A DNA stretch of 64,000 bases, taken from contig JAEYAO010000032.1 in the NCBI GenBank assembly GCA_023456105.1, forward strand, positions 1 to 64,000, given 5' to 3'. Below are positions 49,278 through 57,132 of this stretch, one piece after another; the first letter of the stretch is position 1; each line of letters opens with the position of its first letter. This DNA comes from Pseudomonadota bacterium (GTDB lineage: Bacteria > Pseudomonadota > Alphaproteobacteria > Caulobacterales > Caulobacteraceae). Made by a program: the position numbers and the translations under genes. The notes beneath the pieces were generated by a model that saw only the letters and a program-made list of their open reading frames with translations, ran no database searches and was not told the DNA's origin.

Positions 49278-49665
49278 CGCCGCGCTGGACCGGATCGCCT
49301 TCCTCGTGGGGCTTCGCCTGATGGGGCCGGACGCCCGCCGCCGCCTTCGACTGGCGCTGGTTCGCAGCCCGGACTTCGTTGGGCAGCCGGGGTTCAACGT
49401 CGAGGCGCTGGACAGGCTGGACGCCCTTCTCGACGGACGGAGGCCGCCCGAGACCAGTCAGGACCGGTGCGACCTGATCCGGGCCGAGGAGGAGCGGCTC
49501 AAGCCGCCGTTCGACGAGGCGTTCTGGCTGGGGCGACTGTCGGACCTGATCGGCGCGGGCTTTCCCGCGCAGCAGGCGGCGCAGGTCGTCCAGAGCATCA
49601 GGGCCCGGATGCCGGCCGGCAACGCAACACAGGAGAGCGTCCATGCTCATCAGTCTCAAGCGTAA
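49267..49665 (+). CDS. Island hypothetical protein
   Basis: A 132-aa mostly helical soluble protein (LDRIAFLVGLRLMGPDARRR, then DEAFWLGRLSDLIGAGFPAQQAAQVVQSI). No family recognised. Overlaps TerS-like upstream (11 bp) and the coiled-coil protein downstream (23 bp), so it is part of a tightly packed operon. Confidence 0.6.
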   Translation: MTPDAALDRIAFLVGLRLMGPDARRRLRLALVRSPDFVGQPGFNVEALDRLDALLDGRRPPETSQDRCDLIRAEEERLKPPFDEAFWLGRLSDLIGAGFPAQQAAQVVQSIRARMPAGNATQESVHAHQSQA

Positions 49666-50023
49666 GCGGATCGCCGCCGAGCGTCAGGCCGCCGTCAACT
49701 TCAGGGAGCAGGCCGCCCGCGACTTCGTCGCCGCCATCCGAGAGGCAGAGGCCGCCCTCGAAGCCCTGAAGGCGGCCAACGACAAGTTCTACCTGTCGGA
49801 CGATCAGCGCGTGCAGTCCTGCCTCAACGATCTGCGCCAGTCGCGCGAGCGGTTGTTCGCCTTCCACCTTGCCAAGGAAGTGGCTGCCGAGGCCCCAAGG
49901 CTGACGCGAGCGCTGGGTTTCCGCGTCGCACCCACGGTGGCCATGCCGTTCCTCGACTTCATCGCTCACACCTCGAAACTCGACCTCGGTGCTGCCGGGG
50001 ACATCAACCCAAAGGAAGCCTGA
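49643..50023 (+). CDS. Island helical/coiled-coil hypothetical protein
   Basis: A 126-aa protein, predicted long helix from about 5 to 75 (RIAAERQAAVNFREQAARDF, AIREAEAALEALKAANDKF), then a shorter domain ending PFLDFIAHTSKL. No family recognised. It is followed 2 bp later by the prohead-like gene. Confidence 0.6.
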   Translation: MLISLKRKRIAAERQAAVNFREQAARDFVAAIREAEAALEALKAANDKFYLSDDQRVQSCLNDLRQSRERLFAFHLAKEVAAEAPRLTRALGFRVAPTVAMPFLDFIAHTSKLDLGAAGDINPKEA

Positions 50024-50025
50024 CC

Positions 50026-50403
50026 ATGTCCGCCACCCTCAAGCGCCAAGTCATCACCAACCTGAAGCTCAGCGAGATCAGCTCCGTCGATAACCCCGCC
50101 CAGGTTGGCGCGCGGGCGGTCCTCATGAAGCGTGGCGAAGGCGCAGACGTAGAAATCCGCAAGAACGCCGCTGCCGTCGCGGATGGCGGCGCTCCGGCCT
50201 ATGGCATTGCCGACTACGAGGACGCGATGTTCCGCCGGGCGGACGAGCTCGCCCTTCGGCAGAACGTCACCCCAGAGCAGGCCTTCGCGAAGAACCTCTC
50301 GTCCGACCGGTTGCTGATGGACCTGGCCCATGCTGCCGAGGTCGCCCGCTGCTCGGCCTACGCTGTTGAGGTCCGCAAGCGCTACGGCGAGCGGGCGTCG
50401 TGA
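50026..50403 (+). CDS. Short protein with a phage prohead-protease-like N-terminus
   Basis: A 125-aa protein. The N-terminal KLSEISSVDNPAQVGARAVLMKRG resembles the conserved start of phage head-maturation proteases/scaffold proteins (SxVDxPAxxGAxxxxMKR). The protease catalytic part is absent. The C-terminal half (YEDAMFRRADELALRQNVTPEQAFAKNLSSDRLLMDLAH) is helical. It could be a capsid-interaction mimic acting on helper heads; inference only. It overlaps the next gene by GTGA. Confidence 0.6.
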   Translation: MSATLKRQVITNLKLSEISSVDNPAQVGARAVLMKRGEGADVEIRKNAAAVADGGAPAYGIADYEDAMFRRADELALRQNVTPEQAFAKNLSSDRLLMDLAHAAEVARCSAYAVEVRKRYGERAS

Positions 50404-50765
50404 GGGGCCGAGCGCCTGCCTTCACCGCCGAGCAGATCGTCGATGGCTACGAGGTCCTGTTCGACCCACTGATGCGGGCGGCCCAGCGGGCCTGCTTCGA
50501 GAAGGCCCTGCTGACGCGGGAAGGCGGGCGGCCCACGCCTGCCGACGCCTTGGCCTTCGCGAAGCTGTTCGGGGTCGATGCTGCGGAGCTGGCGGCCTTC
50601 TTCGGGCATCTCGTCTGGACCGAGGGCAGCCGGACCATCTGGGTGGACGGTCTCTCCGGCGAGGTCTCGACCTGGCTGGCGCGCCAGCGCGCCACCCGGC
50701 GTCAGTCCATCGCCTTCGGCTTCCAGTCGGCGCTTGTCCAAACTGCCCGCCAGGCCATCCACTGA
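50400..50765 (+). CDS. Island hypothetical protein
   Basis: A 121-aa protein starting at GTG (overlap GTGA). Contains EQIVDGYEVLFDPLMRAAQRACFEKALL and AAELAAFFGHLVWTEGSRTIWVDGLSGEVSTWLARQ. No family recognised. It overlaps the zinc-ribbon ORF by 1 bp (TGATG). Confidence 0.58.
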   Translation: MRGRAPAFTAEQIVDGYEVLFDPLMRAAQRACFEKALLTREGGRPTPADALAFAKLFGVDAAELAAFFGHLVWTEGSRTIWVDGLSGEVSTWLARQRATRRQSIAFGFQSALVQTARQAIH

Positions 50766-50947
50766 TGCCGTCCGGCGGGCCAAAGGCGCGCGACCGCCTC
50801 TTCCACGACCCCGACGGGGAGCCGAAAGCAATCACCCGGCGGCCGTGTCTGTGCTGTAGCCGGGCGTTTGATTCGACAGGTGCCGGAAACCGGCTCTGCT
50901 CGCCATGCCGCGCGCGGGCTGCCGATGTGAGCCCCTACGCGCTATAG
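50765..50947 (+). CDS. Zinc-ribbon mini-protein
   Basis: A 60-aa basic protein with two Cys pairs (RPCLCCSRAFDS and NRLCSPCRARA), a probable zinc ribbon. Last gene of the packed right-hand operon. Phage-encoded zinc-ribbon proteins of this size often bind host regulators or DNA; the target is unknown. Confidence 0.6.
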   Translation: MPSGGPKARDRLFHDPDGEPKAITRRPCLCCSRAFDSTGAGNRLCSPCRARAADVSPYAL

Positions 50948-51018
50948 GCGAGCAACCTCTGGCATTTGTAGCCACGTTTCCTAAGTGTCTTCCCAATGAT
51001 AAGAATGGGAGGTGGCTG

Positions 51019-52293
51019 TTGGAGAAGAAAACGAAGGGCGCTTGGCTTCTAGCCCAGTCAAAAAGTCTGAGCGGGTATACCGGAGCGGGCGCTGCCCGGC
51101 TGGAGAATGTCAGCCACGCTGGCAAGATTGGCAGGCTTTATAATCTGCTGAGACGCCAAGCAGATGACCAGAGCACGTTTACGATCAACAAGCAGACCAT
51201 CGAGACCACGTGCAAGTTAAACGGCATCGAAAAGTCCGACCGGCTCTTTGGGCTACAAGTCCTTCATGACGCCGGGCGGATCGACGTAGCGAGTGATGGA
51301 GCCGTCGCAGTTTTAGGCGCCACCACCCAAGCAGTCTTGGAAGCGACGGCGGAGATATTCGACGATCAGAATCCTAGTGCCGACGAGCAGGCAATTATCG
51401 ATTTGTCGGAGCGCGTCTCTGGTAAGCCCGTCAAGCGCGCCGAGGCCGAGGAGTACATTTCCGATACGCATAAGCTGGCGAAGGCTGACGCGACATCGCT
51501 CGTCGAACTGTCAAAGAAAACGGCGTTAATCGATGAGGAGGGGGAGCGAGGGCAGGGTATTCTTTTCAACTCGCACACTTTCCGCGACGGCAAGTACGCT
51601 GAGAAGGCCCACCGAGTGCTGGAACACTTGAAGGCGGACGAGCGCGTCCGTCTTACCGAGGTTCAGGAGAAGCTCTCGCGGCATGGCGCGCTGTACGATG
51701 CAGATGTCGAGAAGATGCTTGGCACGGAGCTTTATAACCGACTGGTCAGCGTTGGGTTATTCGACCGCATGGAAGTCAGCAATAGCACCGAGTCCGTGGG
51801 TTACGTCGCCTCGCCGAACGATTTCCAAAAGTATGGTCGTCCCTTCGAGGAAGACCCAATCGACGATGCGAAGGCACTGATCGCGTCACTAACATACGGG
51901 CAGTCTCGGAGCACCTACACACGGGGTCAAATCACCATGCCTGAGGCTCTGATACGCACTTTGGTGCGGGGTGATGAACTCGCAGCCAGGGCTGGGGGCG
52001 TCAGGGCCATCGGTGAAGATTATCGCGAGCTTGAAGCGCGCCAGGTCGTCGAAGTCACACAAAAAAGCTATGGCCGTTTCACTATGCGGCTGCTTAAGAA
52101 AGACGTCGGCGAACTCGCTCTTACAATCATACGTGGCGGAGCTGCTGCGCAGGAGGCTGTTCTGATGGACGGGTCCCCGGCGCGGGCGTTCAAGGGGCCG
52201 CACACATCGAGGACCGAGGTGCGCGAAAGAAATGAGATTGCGGATAAGCGCTTCATTCACGATACGCTTGATCGGCTTAGGAGTGGCGGCTGA
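51019..52293 (+). CDS. Cargo gene A: unrecognised 424-aa protein
   Basis: The TTG start at 51019 is chosen because GGGAGG lies 7 bp upstream and no ATG fits; it begins MEKKTKGAWLLAQSKSL. The protein is soluble and mainly helical. An N-terminal domain (about 10-90: LSGYTGAGAARLENVSHAGKIGRLYNLLRRQ, then TINKQTIETTCKLNGIEKSDRLFGLQVLHDAGRI) has a winged-helix flavour, and repeated HTH-like segments follow (e.g. KADERVRLTEVQEKLSRHGALYDADVEKMLG). No enzyme motif recognised. Its stop overlaps the nuclease-like gene (TGATG), so the pair is made together. Base composition is lower in GC than the island's other genes. Possible roles are sensor or DNA-binding partner in a defence pair. Confidence 0.7.
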   Translation: MEKKTKGAWLLAQSKSLSGYTGAGAARLENVSHAGKIGRLYNLLRRQADDQSTFTINKQTIETTCKLNGIEKSDRLFGLQVLHDAGRIDVASDGAVAVLGATTQAVLEATAEIFDDQNPSADEQAIIDLSERVSGKPVKRAEAEEYISDTHKLAKADATSLVELSKKTALIDEEGERGQGILFNSHTFRDGKYAEKAHRVLEHLKADERVRLTEVQEKLSRHGALYDADVEKMLGTELYNRLVSVGLFDRMEVSNSTESVGYVASPNDFQKYGRPFEEDPIDDAKALIASLTYGQSRSTYTRGQITMPEALIRTLVRGDELAARAGGVRAIGEDYRELEARQVVEVTQKSYGRFTMRLLKKDVGELALTIIRGGAAAQEAVLMDGSPARAFKGPHTSRTEVRERNEIADKRFIHDTLDRLRSGG

Positions 52294-53441
52294 TGGCGCA
52301 GCCAAAGGGTGCTGATCTCGAAGAACTGGCGCGGGCATACTTTGCCCGACAAGGGTTCATCGCTGTCCGCAGTGTTTCCATCCAGTTTGAGGAGGAGGAG
52401 GTCACGGACGTCGATGTCTGGCTGTATGGGCGACAAGGAGCCGGTACCCGCACACGCGGTCTGGTGGACGTTAAGGACAAGAAGTCACCGAAAGCGTTCG
52501 AACGGGTCCTTTGGGTCCGTGGGATGCAGCTGGCGCTAGGGTGTGATCGGGCTTTTGTCGCTACAACCGATGCCAGTCCCAAAGTCACTCGGTTCGCCCA
52601 ACAGCAGAAAGTTGCTTTGGTTCCCGCCTTATACCTTCGACGTCCTGTCGAGAGCAAAACAGACCGCCTGAGTCTAGAAGAGCTCACAGCGAACATTCAG
52701 GAGTTTTCGGCCCATAAGCAGGATGGTGACTGGTTGAAGCAGATCGCCAACGCCAAGTCCGCGCTCGTTAGTCTTTCACCCTACCCGGCATTTAATAGGG
52801 CGATTAGTGCGTTTCGGTTTTTCGCTGAGAGAGCCGCTACAAGGCCCCAGCATCGAGAACAGGCCCTCAGAGGCGCGTACTTTGCCGCCTCATTGGCAAG
52901 TATGGCGTTGGATTCGGCGTCAGAACGACTCGTTTTTGAAGAGAAAGCAGTCCGTCACAAACTGCTTTACGCAGGGGTGACTTATGGCGATGTCGGTGAT
53001 GGCCGGGTCAAATCCAGCATCAATACGGTTCTTGAGGTGATCGCTACCGGCGTGAAAAACGGGAAAGTCATCGCTCGGCAGACAAGTGACGCGATTGACG
53101 AGATGTTTTCAGGACTTCGAGCCGAGATAGTTGCTGAGTTTTTCGCAAAAGACGAAAACTCCCAGCTGCTGTTTCCCGTAGCTCGCGAGTTGGAGGCGAA
53201 GGCCCATGCGCGATCTCGGTCAGAGCTGACTGCACTAAGCGTGGAAGCCAAAGCGGTCTTAGGCGTGTTCGCCGATTTTGTTGGCGCGAAGCGAACTGCG
53301 CTTTTCAGCGCGGACTTCGCATCAGGGTCGGCGGACGCCAAATCGGTGTCTTCTATCTCGTCAGAACAGAAGCCTGAGAGAGCAGAAGCTGGAGAGCGCG
53401 ACGACACGTTCCCAGGGGACCTACCGGCGAAGCTGCTCTAG
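52293..53441 (+). CDS. Cargo gene B: PD-(D/E)XK nuclease-like protein
   Basis: A 382-aa protein. The N-terminal 110 residues show the restriction-endonuclease fold pattern: Glu in DLEELARAYFARQGF, the Asp of EEEEVTDVDVWLYG, and D-x-K in RGLVDVKDKKSPKAFERVLWVRG, then a strand AFVATTD. The remainder (about 130-340) is helical with no recognised domain (FNRAISAFRFFAERAATRPQHREQALRGAYFAASL). It is translationally coupled to gene A. It lies last before attR, the usual place for satellite cargo. A DNA-targeting immunity effector is the leading guess; nuclease activity is inferred from motif spacing. Confidence 0.72.
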   Translation: MAQPKGADLEELARAYFARQGFIAVRSVSIQFEEEEVTDVDVWLYGRQGAGTRTRGLVDVKDKKSPKAFERVLWVRGMQLALGCDRAFVATTDASPKVTRFAQQQKVALVPALYLRRPVESKTDRLSLEELTANIQEFSAHKQDGDWLKQIANAKSALVSLSPYPAFNRAISAFRFFAERAATRPQHREQALRGAYFAASLASMALDSASERLVFEEKAVRHKLLYAGVTYGDVGDGRVKSSINTVLEVIATGVKNGKVIARQTSDAIDEMFSGLRAEIVAEFFAKDENSQLLFPVARELEAKAHARSRSELTALSVEAKAVLGVFADFVGAKRTALFSADFASGSADAKSVSSISSEQKPERAEAGERDDTFPGDLPAKLL

Positions 53442-53448
53442 CTTCGTG

Positions 53449-53467
53449 TTACCCGTTCCGTTACCCG
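53449..53467. repeat. Paired TTACCCG repeats, right arm
   Basis: TTACCCG-N5-TTACCCG, the same spacing and orientation as the pair at 43031-43049. It lies 96 bp from the right att core. Confidence 0.65.
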
Positions 53468-53485
53468 AGGCTCGAAAGAAAGAAA

Positions 53486-53510
53486 GCCGCCCCTTGCGGG
53501 GCGGCCTTTT
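53486..53510 (+). terminator. Rho-independent terminator of the cargo operon
   Basis: GCCGCCCC (53486-53493), loop TTGC, GGGGCGGC (53498-53505), then TTTTTA. Confidence 0.92.
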
Positions 53511-53535
53511 TATTCTCTCAGATCAACCATTTAGA

Positions 53536-53610
<75 letters not shown>

Positions 53611-53708
53611 CCTGATCTGAGGAAGCGGCCGTATAGCCAAACGATTCCGGCGTGGGAAGCCCATATCGCGTCTTGATCAAAACTTTCGGCCGGGCTCATC
53701 ATCGCGCC

Positions 53709-53903
53709 ATGACCCAACCTCCTCGCGACCGGCTTTCGACGGAACCGGCGCTCGATCCGACCGCCGACGAGCCTGTACGGATCAGTCCGGCGGACCGTGC
53801 AAAGGCCGAGCGCGCGGCGCGTCTGGCCAAGGCGCTTCGGGAGAATCTGCGCCGTCGCAAGGCGCCGAAGTCCGATCCCGCCCCGCCGGTCAGCCGCAAC
53901 TGA
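53709..53903 (+). CDS. 64-aa hypothetical protein upstream of murA
   Basis: A basic 64-aa protein (MTQPPRDRLSTEPALDP, then ISPADRAKAERAARLAKALRENLRRRK). The ATG at 53709 gives a frame without the tRNA-proximal sequence. No domain recognised; a short Arg/Lys helix could bind nucleic acid. Likely chromosomal, as it lies outside attR and reads in the murA direction. Confidence 0.6.
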   Translation: MTQPPRDRLSTEPALDPTADEPVRISPADRAKAERAARLAKALRENLRRRKAPKSDPAPPVSRN

Positions 53904-54010
53904 AAGTCATCGCGGCGACACCCGCAGGATTTGGCGGCGGCGAGGGGGCTTGCTAGAGAGGCCGGCTCCGAAGCGGCAGTCAGCTTCGGAGCGCTCGCCT
54001 CAAGGACGTC

Positions 54011-55300
54011 ATGGACAGCATCGCCATTCTGGGCGGCGCACAGCTGAACGGATCGATTCCGGTCAGCGGCGCCAAGAACTCCGCCATCAAGCTGATGGCC
54101 GCCTCGATCCTGACGGATCAGCCGCTGCTGCTGACCAACATGCCGCGCCTGGCCGATACGCGGTTCCTTGGCCAGCTGCTGCGCCAGTTCGGGATCGAAG
54201 TGACCGAGCGGGACGGAGCGGACGGGCAGGAGACGCTGTTCGACGGGCGCGAGATCCGCTCCACCTTCGCCCCCTATGACCTGGTGCGGCAGATGCGCGC
54301 CTCCTTCAACGTGCTGGGGCCTCTGCTGGCCAGGACCGGCCATGCGCGGGTGTCGCTGCCGGGCGGTTGCACCATCGGAGCCCGTCCGGTGGACCTGCAC
54401 CTGGACGCCCTTTCGAAGCTGGGCGCATCCATCGAGCTGGAGGAGGGCTATGTCTCGGCCATGGCGCCGAAGGGCCTGCGGGGCGCCGAGATCGAATTTC
54501 CGTTCGTGTCGGTCGGCGCGACCGAGCACACCCTGCTGGCCGCCGTCATGGCCGAAGGCGTCACCGTGCTGAAGCGCGCGGCGCGTGAGCCCGAGATCGG
54601 CGACCTGGCCCGCTGTTTGATCGCCATGGGGGCGAAGATCGAGGGGGTGGACACCGATACGCTGACGATCACGGGCGTGACCTCGTTGAACGGCGCGACC
54701 TGGTCGGTGATCCCGGACCGGATCGAAATGGGCTCCTACGCCGTCGCGGCCGCCATGGCGGGCGGCGAGGTGCGCCTGACCCGCGCTCGCGCCGATCTGA
54801 TCGCTTCGCTGACGGACAGGATGGTCGAGGCCGGCGTGGAGATCACGCCAACCGAAGACGGCGTGATCATCAAGCGCGACCCCAAGCAGCGCCTTAAGGC
54901 CGTCGATGTGGCGACCGAGGTCTATCCTGGCTTCGCCACGGATCTGCAGGCGCAGTTCATGGCCCTGATGACCACGGCCGAGGGCGTCAGCACCATTCAC
55001 GAGAACATCTTCGAGAACCGCTTCATGCACGCGCCGGAGCTGGCCCGTCTCGGCGCCGACATCTCGGTTCACGCCGGCGAGGCGAAGGTGACCGGGGTGC
55101 CGGAACTGCGAGGCGCGCCCGTCATGGCCACCGATCTGCGCGCCTCCGTCAGCCTGGTGATCGCCGGGCTGGTCGCCCAGGGCGAGACCACGGTGGGACG
55201 CGTCTATCATCTGGATCGCGGGTTCGAGCGTTTGGAGGAAAAGCTCGGCGCCTGCGGAGCGACCATCCGCCGGATCAAGGGAAGCGGTGATGAGCACTGA
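54011..55300 (+). CDS. murA: UDP-N-acetylglucosamine 1-carboxyvinyltransferase MurA
   Basis: A 429-aa enzyme of the first committed step of peptidoglycan synthesis. It starts MDSIAILGGAQLNGSIPVSGAKNSAIK, with the substrate-binding Lys-Asn. The catalytic Cys is in RVSLPGGCTIGARPVDLHL, the Cys115 loop that reacts with fosfomycin. Its 3' end overlaps the DUF2948 gene by 11 bp. Confidence 0.97.
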   Translation: MDSIAILGGAQLNGSIPVSGAKNSAIKLMAASILTDQPLLLTNMPRLADTRFLGQLLRQFGIEVTERDGADGQETLFDGREIRSTFAPYDLVRQMRASFNVLGPLLARTGHARVSLPGGCTIGARPVDLHLDALSKLGASIELEEGYVSAMAPKGLRGAEIEFPFVSVGATEHTLLAAVMAEGVTVLKRAAREPEIGDLARCLIAMGAKIEGVDTDTLTITGVTSLNGATWSVIPDRIEMGSYAVAAAMAGGEVRLTRARADLIASLTDRMVEAGVEITPTEDGVIIKRDPKQRLKAVDVATEVYPGFATDLQAQFMALMTTAEGVSTIHENIFENRFMHAPELARLGADISVHAGEAKVTGVPELRGAPVMATDLRASVSLVIAGLVAQGETTVGRVYHLDRGFERLEEKLGACGATIRRIKGSGDEH

Positions 55301-55757
55301 GATTGATGCGGCCCCGCCTGCGCCATCCGGCCCGGTCGAGCCGCTGCGCCTGCTGGCGGAGGACGCGGTCGACCTGCAGATCATCTCGGCGGCGCTGCAG
55401 GACGCCATCCTGCGGCCGGTCGACATCGTCTGGGAAAGGGCGGCGCGCAGGCTGACCATCGCCTTTAGCCGCTTCTGCTGGGAATGCGGCGGTACGCGTG
55501 TGATGTCGGCGATGCAGTTCGGCGACGTGCAGGCGGTCAAGAGCCGTCGCTTGCCGCGCAATCCCGATGCGTCCCTGGAACTGCTGGCGCTCGACTTCGA
55601 ACCGGGCGAAGCGCCGGGCGGGCGGGTGATCCTGATGTTTTCGGGCGGTGGCGACCTGCGCGTCGACGTCGAATGCCTGGATGCGGTGGTCACGGACGTG
55701 TCCGAGCGCTGGCCGGCCAAGGTCGCGCCGACCCATCCCGGCGAGGCTGACGCGTGA
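55290..55757 (+). CDS. DUF2948 family protein
   Basis: A 155-aa protein (LRLLAEDAVDLQIISAALQDAILRPVDIVWERAARRLTIAFSRFCWE) matching the alphaproteobacterial DUF2948 family, which is typically found downstream of murA. Function unknown. The start at 55290 overlaps murA; its 3' end overlaps UPF0262 by 4 bp. Confidence 0.9.
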   Translation: MSTEIDAAPPAPSGPVEPLRLLAEDAVDLQIISAALQDAILRPVDIVWERAARRLTIAFSRFCWECGGTRVMSAMQFGDVQAVKSRRLPRNPDASLELLALDFEPGEAPGGRVILMFSGGGDLRVDVECLDAVVTDVSERWPAKVAPTHPGEADA

Positions 55758-56221
55758 GCACGCCTGACCGGCTGACGTCCGTCACGCTTGACAGCGCCAC
55801 TCTGCCGGCCGCCACGGCCGAAATCGAGCACGAGCGCCGCGTCGCCATCTTCGACCTGATCGAGCACAACAATTTCAAGCCGACGGGAGCGGAAGGCGGC
55901 CCGTTCGACCTCCGTTTGTCGCTGCAGCTGAACCGGCTGGTGTTCGACGTGTCGGGACCGGCCTTCTCGCGCACCTACGCCATCAGCCTGACCCCTTTGA
56001 AAGGCGTGCTGAAGGACTATCTTCTGATCTGCGACAGCTATTACGAGGCGTTGCGCGGATCGTCGCCCAGCCAGATCGAATCGGTCGACATGGGCAGGCG
56101 CGGCCTGCACAACGAGGGCGCCAAGGCGCTGCAGGATCGTCTGGAGGGCAAGATCGCCCTGGATCACGAGACGGCCCGGCGCCTGTTCACCCTGGTCTGC
56201 GCTCTGTACCGGCGCGGCTGA
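55754..56221 (+). CDS. UPF0262 family protein
   Basis: A 155-aa protein of the UPF0262 family (IEHERRVAIFDLIEHNNFKP, GPAFSRTYAISLTPLKGVLKDYLLICDSYYEAL). Conserved in alphaproteobacteria in this neighbourhood; function unknown. GTG start overlapping DUF2948 (GTGA). In many relatives hisD and a phosphatase gene lie nearby; they are absent here. Confidence 0.92.
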   Translation: MSTPDRLTSVTLDSATLPAATAEIEHERRVAIFDLIEHNNFKPTGAEGGPFDLRLSLQLNRLVFDVSGPAFSRTYAISLTPLKGVLKDYLLICDSYYEALRGSSPSQIESVDMGRRGLHNEGAKALQDRLEGKIALDHETARRLFTLVCALYRRG

Positions 56222-56265
56222 CCTCGACTATTCGTTGGTTTTCGGGCATGAGGCCCGATCATTTC

Positions 56266-56292
56266 AGCCCGCGCGCCCGCCCGGCGCGGGCT
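56266..56292. terminator. Hairpin before infA
   Basis: AGCCCGCGC (56266-56274) pairs with GCGCGGGCT (56284-56292). A smaller hairpin TCGGGC/GCCCGA sits just upstream at 56242-56258. There is no T run, so this may be terminator or 5' leader structure for infA. Confidence 0.45.
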
Positions 56293-56324
56293 CTATGCCG
56301 TTTTGATCGGGCGCGAGAGGCCGC

Positions 56325-56543
56325 ATGGCTAAGGAAGAACTGCTCGAGTTTCCCGGCACCGTCAGCGAACTGCTGCCGAACGCCACCTTCCGCGTGACGC
56401 TCGAAAACGACCACGAGATCATCGCCCACACGGCCGGCAAGATGCGCAAGAACCGCATCCGCGTGCTGGCCGGCGACAAGGTGCTGGTGGAAATGACGCC
56501 CTATGACCTGACAAAGGGCCGCATCACCTACCGTTTCAAGTAA
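56325..56543 (+). CDS. infA: Translation initiation factor IF-1
   Basis: A 72-aa OB-fold protein with the invariant IF-1 sequence pattern (MAKEELLEFPGTVSELLPNA, HTAGKMRKNRIRVLAGDKV, PYDLTKGRITYR). It binds the 30S A site. Confidence 0.98.
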   Translation: MAKEELLEFPGTVSELLPNATFRVTLENDHEIIAHTAGKMRKNRIRVLAGDKVLVEMTPYDLTKGRITYRFK

Positions 56544-56556
56544 GGACGGGCTCTCG

Positions 56557-57132
56557 GTGAGCCGTCCTGAACTCGTGCTGGCTTCGGCCAGCCCGCGCCG
56601 CATCGAACTGCTGGCGCAGGTCGGGATCACGCCCGACCACATCGATCCCGCCGACATCGACGAAACTCCGCTGAAGGGGGAGACCCCGCCGCGTCTCGCC
56701 GAGCGGCTGGCCTCGACCAAGGCCCAGGTGGTCGCCGCCCGGCGGCCCGACGCCGTGGTCATCGCCGCCGACACGGTGGTCGCCGTCGGACGTCGTTTCC
56801 TGGAGAAGGCGGCGGACGAGGCTGAGGCGACCCGCTTTCTGAAACTGCTGTCCGGTCGCAATCACCGGGTCTTCACCGGGGTGGCCGTGGTGCGAGCGGG
56901 CCGGCTGTCCGCACGTGTCAACGAGACGCGCGTCAGCTTCAAGCCGCTGTCGGACGACGAGATCGCCGCCTATGTCGCCTCGGGCGACTGGCGCGGCAAG
57001 GCCGGCGGCTACGGCATTCAGGGGCCGGCCGGCGCCTTTGTGCAGCGGATCGTCGGCAGCCATCCGGCCGTGATGGGCCTGCCGCTTTACGAAGCCGTGC
57101 AACTGCTGCGCGGCGTAGGCTGGCGGCGGTGA
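56557..57132 (+). CDS. maf: Maf-like nucleotide pyrophosphatase
   Basis: A 191-aa Maf/YceF-type enzyme that hydrolyses non-canonical NTPs. It starts LVLASASPRRIELLAQVGI, with ADTVVAVGRRFLEKA and YGIQGPAGAFVQRIVGSH. GTG start 14 bp after infA; 4-bp overlap with the RNase gene. Confidence 0.95.
   Translation: MSRPELVLASASPRRIELLAQVGITPDHIDPADIDETPLKGETPPRLAERLASTKAQVVAARRPDAVVIAADTVVAVGRRFLEKAADEAEATRFLKLLSGRNHRVFTGVAVVRAGRLSARVNETRVSFKPLSDDEIAAYVASGDWRGKAGGYGIQGPAGAFVQRIVGSHPAVMGLPLYEAVQLLRGVGWRR

Noticed and set aside
48445..50947. Island considered as a degraded ordinary prophage
   Set aside because: The ORFs are intact and tightly overlapping, replication and integration genes are complete, and there are no fragments of capsid, portal or tail genes. 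Satellite fits better, though not proven.
53699..56167. 820-codon open frame on the minus strand opposite murA and its neighbours
   Set aside because: Antisense shadow of three well-recognised genes; no family features.
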